A stretch of 64,000 nucleotides of DNA from Sphingobacteriales bacterium (GCA_004144175.1 SEFT01000020.1:1-64000); one strand, 5' to 3'. Shown: positions 8,694 to 17,425, counted from the first letter of the stretch. Made by a program: numbers and translations. The notes: generated by a model from the sequence alone, not told the origin.

Positions 8694-10067
8694 TCATTTG
8701 ACTAACTCATACGATTGAATGGTGTCTGTAAATTTGAAATAGCGCTTATCAAGGTCGTGGTAGGAAAATAGCCCCCATGTGGTGGCAAATGCATCCCTTG
8801 GCTCCCGCATCCAGTTTATATGCTCAAGGTCGGGATGGATGATGATAGAGGCCGAATTGCCTGTTTCGATCGTAGAAAGCAGCCAGAACTCGTAGGGTGA
8901 TCCCCAGGACATCAGCAGCGTACCTTTAGGCGTTGTCTTTTCATCTATCATCACCTTTTTACCCGTATAGGTTACATAGGTATGCCGCAGCCAGTCTATA
9001 CGATCTTTGTATGGCTTACGCATGCTGTATATCCTAACCATGCCGGTGAGCACGACAGTCGACAATAATACCCATGACACCGCAGGCTTGTCAAAATACG
9101 ACAGCACATCATATACCAGCGGTAGCGATATCAGAAAGCCCAAAGGCAGGTATAGGTTCTCAATATAGAACTCGTATACATCGCTGCTGAAGTATGAGAT
9201 ATTTATCAGCATCAGGAAACCCGGAATGTACAGCAGGTATAATCCTAATTGTTTCCATTTGGCCTGCTTTACGTATACAAATACGGTAAGCAGAAAACAG
9301 ATAGGTATCCAGTAGTATTTAGTAAGGCAGTTACGCAGAAAAACCTTGTTGGAATGCAGGCGGATATAATCAGGAAAGAGGTTCTTTACATTGTTGATGC
9401 TCTGCATCGATTGGCTATCGTATGCTTCTTTTACGAACAGCATTTTAGCTGCCGTCAATACAACAAAGCTAACACCCACTGTGATGTACAATTGCCGCTC
9501 TGCCTTTGTACTGGCACGCAGCAGGAGGAACAACAGCCCGAAGCTGACCGGAAACAACATAAGCGGATGCGCAAATACCAGCGTGATAAGTACCGCAATG
9601 ATAATAAGCCAGCGGCCAACACCAACCTGCTTTACCTCTTTGCCCTCCAGATAAGCCAGTAAAGGTATCAGCATAGCTACACCCTGCGTAAGCTCAGAGA
9701 GCATCCAGTAAAAGGCATGACTGACAAAAAGTATGTTGAACAGTAACAGTACAAGCGCCATACGAGGGTTGCGGAATACAGTGCCTGTAACGAAATAGCA
9801 AAGCGCATAATAGATAACAAACCCGGCCGAATAGGCAACCGCTACGCTCTTTAAACTAAGTGAAAGCTTGCTGGCCAATAATGGGAATACCTCGGTAAAT
9901 ACAGCAATAAAGCGATAGTGCTCTATAGAAAAGTTGCCCTTGAGCAGGATGTTGAAAGTATATAACGAATCGTCGAGCAATACTATACGTTCCTTATAAA
10001 ATAGCACAGCCATTACCAGCAGTAACAGGTAAACCAGAAAACCGAGCTTGTATATTGTTTTAGACAC
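8694..10067 (-). CDS. Polytopic inner-membrane protein of unknown function
   Basis: 457 residues with roughly ten to twelve transmembrane segments and a soluble C-terminal part of about 90 residues. The first outside loop contains LLDDSLYTFN, reminiscent of the acidic loop of GT-C glycosyltransferases, but no signature is strong enough for a function. The start is a GTG at 10067; an in-frame stop lies 9 nt upstream of it and no ATG is available before the first membrane helix. The gene is divergent from pyrH. It has the same general design as the membrane protein at 1843-3339 but no obvious sequence identity. Confidence 0.6.
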   Translation of the reverse strand: MSKTIYKLGFLVYLLLLVMAVLFYKERIVLLDDSLYTFNILLKGNFSIEHYRFIAVFTEVFPLLASKLSLSLKSVAVAYSAGFVIYYALCYFVTGTVFRNPRMALVLLLFNILFVSHAFYWMLSELTQGVAMLIPLLAYLEGKEVKQVGVGRWLIIIAVLITLVFAHPLMLFPVSFGLLFLLLRASTKAERQLYITVGVSFVVLTAAKMLFVKEAYDSQSMQSINNVKNLFPDYIRLHSNKVFLRNCLTKYYWIPICFLLTVFVYVKQAKWKQLGLYLLYIPGFLMLINISYFSSDVYEFYIENLYLPLGFLISLPLVYDVLSYFDKPAVSWVLLSTVVLTGMVRIYSMRKPYKDRIDWLRHTYVTYTGKKVMIDEKTTPKGTLLMSWGSPYEFWLLSTIETGNSASIIIHPDLEHINWMREPRDAFATTWGLFSYHDLDKRYFKFTDTIQSYELVK

Positions 10068-10219
10068 CAGTATTATTTATAAAAAATCAATAAAATAACT
10101 AATATCAGCGTATTAACGCTGAGCCGGGTTGCGATATTGTAATAGCTATATCCAAAAAGAAAAACGGCCCGACAACCGACAATTTTTTCTTTCTTTGCAG
10201 TCGCAAATCTCTATATAAA

Positions 10220-10930
10220 ATGCTGCCTAAATATAATAGAATACTTCTGAAATTGTCCGGCGAATCGTTGATGGGTGACCGTAGCTTCGGCCTTGACCCG
10301 CGTATGCTGGAACAGTATGCTACCGACATCAAAGCTATTACCGACCTTGGGGTACAGGTAGCAGTAGTAATAGGTGGAGGAAACATCTACAGAGGTATGA
10401 ACGAAGCCGAAACGGGCATCGAACGTGCGCAGGGTGACTATATGGGTATGCTGGCTACAGTTATCAACGGCATGGCGCTACAGGCATCGCTGGAAAAGAT
10501 AGGCGTGAAGACCCGCCTGCAGAGCGCTATTAAGATGGAGCAGATAGCAGAGCCATATATACGCCGCCGTGCTATACGCCACCTAGAAAAAGGCCGTGTA
10601 GTGATCTTTGGTGCCGGTACGGGTAACCCTTACTTTACTACCGATACAGCAGGTTCGCTGCGTGCTATAGAGATAAACGCCGCAGTGATATTGAAAGGTA
10701 CGCGCGTAGATGGCATCTACACCGCTGACCCGGAGAAAGACAAGACCGCTACGAAGTACGACAAGGTGACCTTTAGCGAAGTGATCAGTAAGAGCCTGAA
10801 GGTAATGGATATGACTGCATTTACGCTTTGCCAGGAGAATAACCTGCCAATCATCGTATTTGACATGAACACTACCGGCAACCTGCTGAATGTGGTAACC
10901 GGTAAGTCGGTAGGTACATTGGTGCACTAA
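10220..10930 (+). CDS. pyrH: UMP kinase
   Basis: Cytosolic hexameric kinase that phosphorylates UMP to UDP in pyrimidine nucleotide synthesis. The 236-residue protein shows the amino-acid-kinase fold motifs [11 protein letters not shown] (phosphate loop), [11 protein letters not shown] near residues 53-63, [16 protein letters not shown] in the UMP-binding region, [20 protein letters not shown] near 136-155, and [13 protein letters not shown]-like [15 protein letters not shown] near 163-177. The ATG at 10220 is preceded by an AT-rich leader. A degenerate TTTCTTTG sits about 25 nt upstream. pyrH is often next to frr or tsf, but here it is alone and followed by a terminator. Confidence 0.97.
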   Translation: MLPKYNRILLKLSGESLMGDRSFGLDPRMLEQYATDIKAITDLGVQVAVVIGGGNIYRGMNEAETGIERAQGDYMGMLATVINGMALQASLEKIGVKTRLQSAIKMEQIAEPYIRRRAIRHLEKGRVVIFGAGTGNPYFTTDTAGSLRAIEINAAVILKGTRVDGIYTADPEKDKTATKYDKVTFSEVISKSLKVMDMTAFTLCQENNLPIIVFDMNTTGNLLNVVTGKSVGTLVH

Positions 10931-10955
10931 TCCTCAAGAACGACATTATATTTTT

Positions 10956-10985
10956 AGAGCGCCCTTAAGCAGGCGCTCTTTTTTA
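10956..10985. terminator. Terminator after pyrH
   Basis: AGAGCGCC / GGCGCTCT, an 8-bp stem with an 8-nt loop, followed by a T-run on the plus strand. It lies directly beside the stop of the small minus-strand gene and may also serve it. Confidence 0.8.
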
Positions 10986-11210
10986 TTTTGGAGGTGCTAT
11001 CTTAAAAATCAAAAAATTAAACGCCCGATACAAGCCATATAGCAGAGCGTATATGATAGCAGTATAGATACTGCCAACGACAATAATGTCATAAACATAT
11101 TGTTCTGTAGTCATTGGCACAGGGTTGTAGTCGTACTTATAGTCGTGCAGGAACATTAGCGATACAAGCAATACTGAACAGAGTAACAATATGGTATATT
11201 GTCGCTTCAT
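10983..11210 (-). CDS. Small two-helix membrane protein
   Basis: 75 residues with two hydrophobic stretches (about residues 6-22 and 42-66) separated by an acidic, tyrosine-rich loop containing HDYKYDYNPVPMTTEQ. The positive end MKRQ suggests that the N-terminus stays in the cytoplasm, which gives an N-in/C-in hairpin. I do not recognise a family. The gene is convergent with pyrH and its stop codon lies in the T-run of the pyrH terminator. It starts 57 nt before the stop of the VWA-protein gene on the same strand and may be co-transcribed with it. Confidence 0.5.
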   Translation of the reverse strand: MKRQYTILLLCSVLLVSLMFLHDYKYDYNPVPMTTEQYVYDIIVVGSIYTAIIYALLYGLYRAFNFLIFKIAPPK

Positions 11211-11266
11211 AATGCTGGTTTAGAAAGCTTAAACGATTACTCTGGTTATTTATTGCCATCCACTCG

Positions 11267-12361
11267 TTACCTCATTCGCTTGCGCTTATTGCGCTCATAA
11301 TCTTCGAAAATGAACTGGCCGAGGCCGTCCAGTGACGAGTAGAATGCCTTCCCATTATTAACCTGCGTAAACTCGCGTACAAATTGTTGCAGGTAAGGGT
11401 CTGATGCGATCATAAAGGTTATCACCGGTATCTTTAGCCTCCTCAACTGCCCGGCAAGGTTCAGGGTGCGGTTCAGTATCTTGCTATCTATGCCGAAGCT
11501 GTTCTTATAATATTTGTTGCCCACCTTCAGGCAAGTAGGCTTGCCATCGGTTATCATAAATATTTGCTTATTAGGGCTCTTCCTGCGGCGCAGCAGGTCC
11601 ATCGCCAGCTCCAGCCCCGCTACGGTATTGGTATGGTATGGGCCTACCTGCAGGTAAGGCAGGTCTTTCATTTCAATCTGCCAGGCATCGTTACCAAATA
11701 CCACTATATCCAGCGTGTCCTTAGGGTAGCGTGTGGTTATCAGCTCACTCAGTGCCATGGCTACTTTCTTGGCCGGGGTTATACGGTCCTCGCCGTAGAG
11801 TATCATCGAGTGCGATATATCGATCATCAATACGGTGGAGGTCTGAGACTTGAAATCCATCTCATGTATCTCCAGGTCATCCTGCTTCATGGTCAGCTGG
11901 TCCACACCATGGTTGATGAACGAGTTCTTCAGGCTACCCGTATAGTCTATTGCCTCCAGTGCATCGCCAAACTCGTAAGGGCGTGTCTCCGGGTTCATCT
12001 CATCACCCTGTCCGCTCTTAAAGGTATGATGATTACCACGCTTAGCTTTCTTCAGCTTGCCAAATATTTCATCGAGCGAGCGTTTGCGTATTGTCTGTTC
12101 CGATTTTGAGGTTAGCTTATAACTACCTTCCTGCTCACCGTCCTGAAGGTATCCCTGCTGCTTCAGGTCTTCTATAAAATCACCTATGCCGTATTCATCA
12201 TTAGTCAGGCCATATTTCCTGTCGAGCTGCGTAAGCCAATCCAGCGCTTCCATGGCATCGCCGCTGGTATATTGCAGCAACTCCATAAAAAGATCCATCA
12301 GCCGTTGATACGGCGGTCTGTCGTCCTGTTCTGTAAACTTCGTAAATAATATACCTTTCAT
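11267..12361 (-). CDS. VWA-domain protein
   Basis: 364 residues. The N-terminal half (about 1-165) is helical and charged, and the C-terminal half is a von Willebrand factor A domain. The metal-ion-dependent adhesion site is intact: DISHS (Asp181, Ser183, Ser185), a threonine in PYHTNTVAGLELA, and ITDGKPT. Proteins of this kind usually act with a MoxR-type AAA ATPase as a chaperone pair that remodels or metal-loads a target. No ATPase gene is adjacent; the only MoxR gene in the window is at 56.5 kb. There is no signal peptide, so it is predicted cytosolic. Confidence 0.8.
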   Translation of the reverse strand: MKGILFTKFTEQDDRPPYQRLMDLFMELLQYTSGDAMEALDWLTQLDRKYGLTNDEYGIGDFIEDLKQQGYLQDGEQEGSYKLTSKSEQTIRKRSLDEIFGKLKKAKRGNHHTFKSGQGDEMNPETRPYEFGDALEAIDYTGSLKNSFINHGVDQLTMKQDDLEIHEMDFKSQTSTVLMIDISHSMILYGEDRITPAKKVAMALSELITTRYPKDTLDIVVFGNDAWQIEMKDLPYLQVGPYHTNTVAGLELAMDLLRRRKSPNKQIFMITDGKPTCLKVGNKYYKNSFGIDSKILNRTLNLAGQLRRLKIPVITFMIASDPYLQQFVREFTQVNNGKAFYSSLDGLGQFIFEDYERNKRKRMR

Positions 12362-12472
12362 ACCTTTCCCTGTTATCGAAGTTACAGCCTTTAAAGTACC
12401 TGCACATCAGTTTTCCTAATACTGGCATTTAGCCTTTGGCAAACAAATAGCAGCACTCATTGTTATAAAAAC

Positions 12473-12934
12473 ATGGCAGTACATAAGCTAGTCCGCAAGC
12501 AGTTGATAAATAGACCAATAGAAGAGGTATGGGCATTTTTTTCCAACCCCGGCAACCTTGCCACCCTTACACCAGACTACATGAACTTTCGCGTAACATC
12601 AGAAACCGATATTGAGCATATATACGCTGGGCAGATCATTACCTACAAAGTGTCACCACTGCTGGGCATACCACTCTTCTGGATGACAGAGATAACACAA
12701 GTACGGGAATTACAGTTCTTTATAGACGAGCAACGAAGAGGCCCATACCGCCTGTGGCACCATCAACACCATTTCAGCAGGCAAGATGGGAAAACACTAA
12801 TGACAGATATCGTTCATTATCAATTGCCTCTGTATATCCTCGGTAATATTGCCCATGCAGTTTTCGTAAAAAAGCAATTACATGATATATTTGACTACCG
12901 ACATCGCACAATAGAGTCGCTTTTCAACAAATAG
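12473..12934 (+). CDS. SRPBCC-fold ligand-binding protein
   Basis: 153 residues of the START/SRPBCC (coenzyme Q-binding, polyketide cyclase-like) superfamily. It shows the typical opening QLINRPIEEVWAFFSNPGNLATLTP and a basic middle segment RRGPYRLWHHQHHF. This fold makes a hydrophobic pocket for a lipid-like ligand. It lies 60 nt upstream of the CarH-like regulator and the carotenoid genes. From memory, SRPBCC genes recur in this position in related genomes, which suggests a role in carotenoid handling or sensing, but no enzymatic function can be claimed. Confidence 0.75.
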   Translation: MAVHKLVRKQLINRPIEEVWAFFSNPGNLATLTPDYMNFRVTSETDIEHIYAGQIITYKVSPLLGIPLFWMTEITQVRELQFFIDEQRRGPYRLWHHQHHFSRQDGKTLMTDIVHYQLPLYILGNIAHAVFVKKQLHDIFDYRHRTIESLFNK

Positions 12935-12994
12935 CGAACATTTTCGTAATTAAGATTGTTGTGAGAAAAAGATGTAGTGGCAGCTAAAGGTGAT

Positions 12995-13876
12995 ATGAAT
13001 CGTTTCAGTATCAAAGATATTGAGAATCTGACAGGTATAAGGGCGCATACAATACGCATATGGGAGCAGCGGTATGGTATACTGCAGCCCAAGCGTACGG
13101 CTACTAATATACGCTACTACGATGCCCTGGACCTGAAACTAGCCCTTCGCATAGCCCTTCTCAACAGCTACGGATATAAGATATCACGCATCCACCAAAT
13201 GACCGACGGGGATATGAATGCGCTGATACAGAAGATAAATGACAATGAGTTTAAGCTGCAAATGCTGGTAAACGAGCTGCTCGACCTGATGCTGACTATG
13301 CAGATAGACGAGTTTGAGGAGCGCGTAAATGACTACATAAAGCAGCACGGTATAGAGCATACCGTAGAGCAGCTACTTTTCCAGTTTCTCGAGAAGATCG
13401 GCATTATGTGGATGACCGACCGTATATACCCGGCGCAGGAACACTTGGTATGCAATGTGATATACAGGAAGCTCGCTTTGGGCATCGAACATTTACCCAA
13501 GAAATCGCCTGACGCCGGACCACAAGTTGTTTTATTCCTTCCCGAAGGAGAAGTACATGATATAGGACTGATGTACGTAAACTTCATACTGCGCAAGTAT
13601 GGTAAATCACCTATTTACCTAGGTCCGAACACTCCGCTTGAGGATGTACGCGTGGTATGTGAGCAAAAAAATCCCGAATACCTGTATTTGCACCTTACAT
13701 CGGTTGCTCATGAGTTTGATGCACCCAAATATTTTCAAAAGTTACACGCAATTTGCCCCGGCTCTAAAATCCTGGTGTCCGGCGGGCTGCTAAAACACTC
13801 CAAACACGCTGTACTACCGAATATGCGCTACCTGAGCAATCTACAGGAAGCAAAATCGGTGTTGATTTCTGTGTAG
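12995..13876 (+). CDS. MerR-family regulator with B12-binding domain (CarH/LitR-like)
   Basis: 293 residues. Residues 1-70 are a MerR winged helix (FSIKDIENLTGIRAHTIRIWEQRYG). Residues 80-165 form the helical cobalamin cap with W139, E149 and H150, an exact Wx9EH signature of CarH photoreceptors. Residues 175-293 form the Rossmann B12 domain, with EVHDIG (E186, H188, G191) supplying the lower axial histidine and a later VSGG. In CarH, adenosylcobalamin in the dark promotes a DNA-bound tetramer, and light breaks the Co-C bond and releases repression of carotenoid genes. The ATG at 12995 is chosen over the GTG at 12977 because AAAGG precedes it and homologues begin MNRFSIKDIE-like. Confidence 0.87.
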   Translation: MNRFSIKDIENLTGIRAHTIRIWEQRYGILQPKRTATNIRYYDALDLKLALRIALLNSYGYKISRIHQMTDGDMNALIQKINDNEFKLQMLVNELLDLMLTMQIDEFEERVNDYIKQHGIEHTVEQLLFQFLEKIGIMWMTDRIYPAQEHLVCNVIYRKLALGIEHLPKKSPDAGPQVVLFLPEGEVHDIGLMYVNFILRKYGKSPIYLGPNTPLEDVRVVCEQKNPEYLYLHLTSVAHEFDAPKYFQKLHAICPGSKILVSGGLLKHSKHAVLPNMRYLSNLQEAKSVLISV

Positions 13877-13941
13877 CTATCCTCCCAGTTTAGTTAAGCA
13901 AAATGCGTGAACGACTGACGTTTATTCAGTTGCGCGTATTT

Positions 13942-14014
13942 ACTATGGTACGATTTTGTTTTGTTTAAGAATACTCGTCAGTACTATAAACAAAAACTAT
14001 AAGTACGGATTTTT
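13942..14014. promoter_or_regulatory. Candidate operator repeats upstream of the sigma factor
   Basis: Two similar blocks, ACTATGGTACGATTTT (13942-13957) and ACTATAAGTACGGATTTTT (13996-14014), flank a third ACTATAA at 13983. GTACTATA at 13981 and TATAAGTAC at 13999 form an imperfect palindrome. All sit just upstream of the -7 box at 14023, where a repressor could act. The CarH-like protein is the natural candidate; this is inference. Confidence 0.35.
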
Positions 14015-14022
14015 ATACTGTT

Positions 14023-14030
14023 TAACTTTG
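14023..14030 (+). promoter_or_regulatory. Putative -7 promoter element of the carotenoid operon
   Basis: TAACTTTG fits TAnnTTTG and ends 19 nt before the sigma-factor ATG at 14050. It is the only such box seen ahead of the sigma-crtI-crtB-idi run. Confidence 0.55.
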
Positions 14031-14049
14031 ACACAAGAAACATTAAACA

Positions 14050-14544
14050 ATGACAGCAGCCGATTTTAATCATCTTGTTGTAAGACATAGCGATTATCTG
14101 CGACCGTACGCCATATCTCTTACACAGAATTACGAAGATGCGCGTGACCTGTACCAGGAAACGATGCTGCGTGCACTGCTGAATAAAGAAAAGTATCAGT
14201 TTGGTACTAACCTGAAGGCATGGTTATATACTATTATGCGCAATATCTTCATTAATGCATACCGCCGTAACAAGAAGCTGATAAAGGTCTCAAGCGATAG
14301 CAGCGAAGAGCTGCCACTTACGGCAGACTATGTGGCGCATAATGAAGGATGGACCAACATAAGGATGGGAGAAATAAAAAAAGCGATAGATGGATTGCCC
14401 AGTGTATTCAGACTATCGTTTGAGCTGCATTATACCGGCTATAAGTATCAGGAAATAGCAGACCTGCTGCACGAGCCTTTGGGCACTATAAAAAGCCGTA
14501 TACACTTTGCCAGAAAAATGCTGGTGACACAACTGGAACGATAA
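14050..14544 (+). CDS. ECF-type RNA polymerase sigma factor in the carotenoid operon
   Basis: 164 residues. Region 2 spans about 8-75, with DARDLYQETMLRAL and LKAWLYTIMRNIFINAYRR, the -10 recognition and core-binding helices. Region 4 spans about 105-160, with LPSVFRLSFELHYTGYKYQEIADLL and LGTIKSRIHFARKML, the helix-turn-helix that reads the -35 site. No anti-sigma gene is adjacent, so control is probably transcriptional, through the upstream B12-type repressor. It starts the sigma-crtI-crtB-idi operon with a 14-nt gap to crtI, and probably drives expression of light-response or carotenoid promoters. Confidence 0.9.
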   Translation: MTAADFNHLVVRHSDYLRPYAISLTQNYEDARDLYQETMLRALLNKEKYQFGTNLKAWLYTIMRNIFINAYRRNKKLIKVSSDSSEELPLTADYVAHNEGWTNIRMGEIKKAIDGLPSVFRLSFELHYTGYKYQEIADLLHEPLGTIKSRIHFARKMLVTQLER

Positions 14545-14558
14545 AAACCGAACATCAT

Positions 14559-16043
14559 TTGAAAGTAACCATCATAGGAAGTGGCTTTGCGGGGCTATCT
14601 GCTGCATGTTACCTGGCTAAAGAAGGGGCAGAGGTAACTGTAATAGAAAAGAACCAAAGCGCCGGAGGCAGAGCCCGAGTATTCTCCGAAGGGGGATTTA
14701 CTTACGATATGGGACCCAGCTGGTACTGGATGCCCGATGTGTTTGAAAAGTTCTTTGGCTATTTCGGCAAAACACCGCAAGACTATTATGAACTGAAAAG
14801 GCTTGATCCGTCGTACCAGGTGTTTTGGGAAGACGAGGTAATACAAATACCTGCGAGCTATGATGAACTGAAAGCATTGTTTGAAAGTATAGAACCGGGA
14901 GCGGGAAACAACCTTGATAAATTTCTGGGTGAAGCAGCCTATAAGTATGATGTAGGCATCAACAAGCTGGTCTACCAGCCGGGCTTGTCACTTACTGAGT
15001 TTATGCAGTGGGATGTAATGAAGTCATTCTTCCGCATCGACCTGCTAAATTCTATGCACAAGCACGTGCGCCAATACTTTAGCCACCCTAAGCTATTGCA
15101 GTTGGCGGAGTTCCCGATTCTGTTCCTGGGTGCATTGCCCGAAAACACACCTGCACTCTACAGCCTGATGAACTATGCAGACATGAAACTGGGTACGTGG
15201 TACCCGATGGGCGGCATGGGCAAAGTAGTAGAGGCCATGTATAAACTTGCCGAAAGCCTCGGTGTTGGTTTTAAGTTTAATGAAGCAGTGACCGATGTGC
15301 TGGCCATAGGCAATGAGGTACAGAAAGTAACGACCACTACAGATAGCTATACAGCCGATGCGGTAGTGGTGGCCTGCGATTATCATCACGCAGAGCAGAG
15401 CATCATACCAGAGCAATATCGCAACTATGATAAAGCATATTGGGAGTCGAGAGATCTTGCACCATCGTGCATTATCTACTACCTGGGGCTAAACAAAAAG
15501 CTGGACGGATTGCAGCACCATAACCTGTTCTTCGACGCGCCCTTTAACGAACACGCGCAGGCGCTGTACAGCAATCCTCATTGGCCATCTAATCCGTTGA
15601 TGTATGTATGCTGCCCATCGAAGACAGATGCCACTGTAGCGCCTGCTGACTGCGAAAATCTTTTTGTGCTAATACCGGTAGCACCGGGTTTAAAGGACAC
15701 AGAAGAAATACGAGCGCAGTATTATGACATAGTGATGCGGCGACTGGAGCAGCGACTAGGGATATCGGTTCGCGATGCCGTGGTATATAAACGTAGCTAT
15801 GCGCATCACGACTTTGTGGTCGACTATAATGCTTATAAGGGTAATGCCTATGGCCTTGCCAATACACTGAAGCAGACGGCTATATTGAAGCCATCTATTA
15901 AAAATAAGAAGCTGCACAATCTGTTTTATACCGGGCAGCTGACCGTACCGGGACCGGGCGTACCTCCCTCGCTTATATCCGGAAAAATTGTTGCAACACA
16001 GGTACAAAAAAACTTCACCCGTAAAAACCAGCCGGAAGTATGA
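14559..16043 (+). CDS. crtI: Phytoene desaturase
   Basis: FAD-dependent CrtI-type desaturase that converts phytoene towards lycopene through successive dehydrogenations; membrane-associated. The 494-residue protein opens with the dinucleotide-binding motif KVTIIGSGFAGLSAACYLA and VIEKNQSAGGRA, and closes with the family signature YTGQLTVPGPGVPPSLISGK at about residues 453-472. The only plausible start is a TTG at 14559, right before the conserved beta-strand; no ATG is available after the sigma-factor stop. Its stop overlaps the crtB start (ATGA), which implies translational coupling. The number of desaturation steps cannot be read from the sequence. Confidence 0.93.
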   Translation: MKVTIIGSGFAGLSAACYLAKEGAEVTVIEKNQSAGGRARVFSEGGFTYDMGPSWYWMPDVFEKFFGYFGKTPQDYYELKRLDPSYQVFWEDEVIQIPASYDELKALFESIEPGAGNNLDKFLGEAAYKYDVGINKLVYQPGLSLTEFMQWDVMKSFFRIDLLNSMHKHVRQYFSHPKLLQLAEFPILFLGALPENTPALYSLMNYADMKLGTWYPMGGMGKVVEAMYKLAESLGVGFKFNEAVTDVLAIGNEVQKVTTTTDSYTADAVVVACDYHHAEQSIIPEQYRNYDKAYWESRDLAPSCIIYYLGLNKKLDGLQHHNLFFDAPFNEHAQALYSNPHWPSNPLMYVCCPSKTDATVAPADCENLFVLIPVAPGLKDTEEIRAQYYDIVMRRLEQRLGISVRDAVVYKRSYAHHDFVVDYNAYKGNAYGLANTLKQTAILKPSIKNKKLHNLFYTGQLTVPGPGVPPSLISGKIVATQVQKNFTRKNQPEV

Positions 16044-16879
16044 TCTCACTATTTCACCAGGTAGGGCATCAATGTAGTAAAGTTACTACCGATGCATACA
16101 GCACATCATTCTCAAGCGCTATCAGGCTACTGCATAAAGACATCAGGCAGCCTATATATGATATCTACGGCTTCGTACGATTTGCCGATGAAATTGTGGA
16201 TACCTTTCATGACTATGATAAATCGATACTACTGGAAGAATACCGTGAAGATACCTGGAAGGCCATCAGCAACGGCATCAGCCTCAACCCGATACTACAT
16301 AGCTTTCAGCATGTGGTGCGCAAGTATAATATACCGCACGAGTTAGTAGAGGCTTTCTTGCACAGCATGGAGATGGACCTGGAGAAGGCAGAATATCATA
16401 GCGCTGAAGAATTGGATGAATACATCTATGGCTCGGCTGAAGTGGTAGGCCTCATGTGCCTTTGTGTGTTTTGCGAAGGTGATATGGAGCTGTATGCAAA
16501 ATTAAAAGGCCCTGCAAGAAAGTTGGGAGCAGCTTTCCAGAAGATCAATTTCCTGAGAGATATTCAGGCCGATTATTTGGCTTTAAGTCGCACATACTTT
16601 CCGGGGTTTAACTTTCACCAGTTTGATGAAGAAAGTAAACGGAAAATAGAAGAAGATATACGTGCTGATTTTGATGCGGCATTGGAAGGCATTCGCGGAC
16701 TGCCCTGGAAGGCTAAGTTTGGGGTGTATACTGCTTATAAGTATTACAACACACTATTTGCCAAGATATGCAAGATGCAGCCCCGCAAAGTGCTCAAGCA
16801 GCGCGTGCGTGTACCGGATATTCAGAAAGCATTCATCGTGCTATCGGCCAGTTGTTACAACAAGCTCAATCTGATTTAA
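16040..16879 (+). CDS. crtB: Phytoene synthase
   Basis: Condenses two geranylgeranyl diphosphates to phytoene, the first committed carotenoid step. The 279-residue protein carries both magnesium-binding aspartate motifs of the squalene/phytoene synthase family: D50-EIV-D54 in YGFVRFADEIVDTF and D174-IQA-D178 in KINFLRDIQADY. It starts with ATG overlapping the crtI stop by 4 nt and ends 9 nt before idi, so the three are almost certainly one transcript. A squalene synthase role is less likely given the crtI neighbour. Confidence 0.93.
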   Translation: MISLFHQVGHQCSKVTTDAYSTSFSSAIRLLHKDIRQPIYDIYGFVRFADEIVDTFHDYDKSILLEEYREDTWKAISNGISLNPILHSFQHVVRKYNIPHELVEAFLHSMEMDLEKAEYHSAEELDEYIYGSAEVVGLMCLCVFCEGDMELYAKLKGPARKLGAAFQKINFLRDIQADYLALSRTYFPGFNFHQFDEESKRKIEEDIRADFDAALEGIRGLPWKAKFGVYTAYKYYNTLFAKICKMQPRKVLKQRVRVPDIQKAFIVLSASCYNKLNLI

Positions 16880-16888
16880 CTTAGCAGC

Positions 16889-17422
16889 ATGACAGAGATA
16901 GAGCGCGGCCAGGTAATAACGGTAAACGAGCAGGATGCCTGGACGGGCACCATGGAAAAATTGCAGGCGCATAAAGAGGGCGTGCTGCATCGTGCATTCT
17001 CGGTATTTGTACTGAATGATAAGAATGAGATGCTCCTACAGCAGCGCGCGTTGGACAAATACCACTCCGGTGGCTTATGGACCAATGCCTGCTGCTCGCA
17101 CCCAGCACCGGGAGAAGGTACTATAGCCGCGGCGCACCGAAGGCTGATGGAAGAAATGGGCTTTGATTGTGACTTGCAACCTTTGTTTGAACTAAAGTAT
17201 AAAGCCGACGTAGGCGGTGGCTTGACAGAACATGAGTATGATCATATCTATATGGGCGTGTACAGCGGCGAGGTGACACCTAACGCTGAGGAAGTGGCAG
17301 ACTACCGCTACATTGCCATGGATGATTTGTTGCTATGGCTGAAAGAAAAGCCGCAAGATTTTACTACCTGGTTCAACCTGGCAATGCCACGCTTTATAGA
17401 ACTTACAAAGGCTAGTAGCTAG
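16889..17422 (+). CDS. idi: Isopentenyl-diphosphate delta-isomerase, type 1
   Basis: Interconverts isopentenyl and dimethylallyl diphosphate, feeding prenyl precursors to CrtB. The 177-residue Nudix-fold protein has the catalytic cysteine in TNACCSHP (Cys69 aligns with E. coli Cys67), the Nudix-like helix AAAHRRLMEEMGF, and the catalytic glutamates in LTEHEYDHIYMG (Glu115/Glu117). It is the last gene of the carotenoid operon; a lipoprotein gene on the other strand ends 3 nt after its stop. Lycopene cyclase and hydroxylase genes are not in the window, so the final carotenoid is unknown. Confidence 0.95.
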   Translation: MTEIERGQVITVNEQDAWTGTMEKLQAHKEGVLHRAFSVFVLNDKNEMLLQQRALDKYHSGGLWTNACCSHPAPGEGTIAAAHRRLMEEMGFDCDLQPLFELKYKADVGGGLTEHEYDHIYMGVYSGEVTPNAEEVADYRYIAMDDLLLWLKEKPQDFTTWFNLAMPRFIELTKASS

Positions 17423-17425
17423 CCG

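Noticed and set aside
10106-10121. CAGCGT/ACGCTG hairpin between pyrH and the divergent membrane-protein gene
   Set aside because: The stem is only 6 bp, lies between divergent starts rather than after a gene and has no T-run on the plus strand; probably chance.
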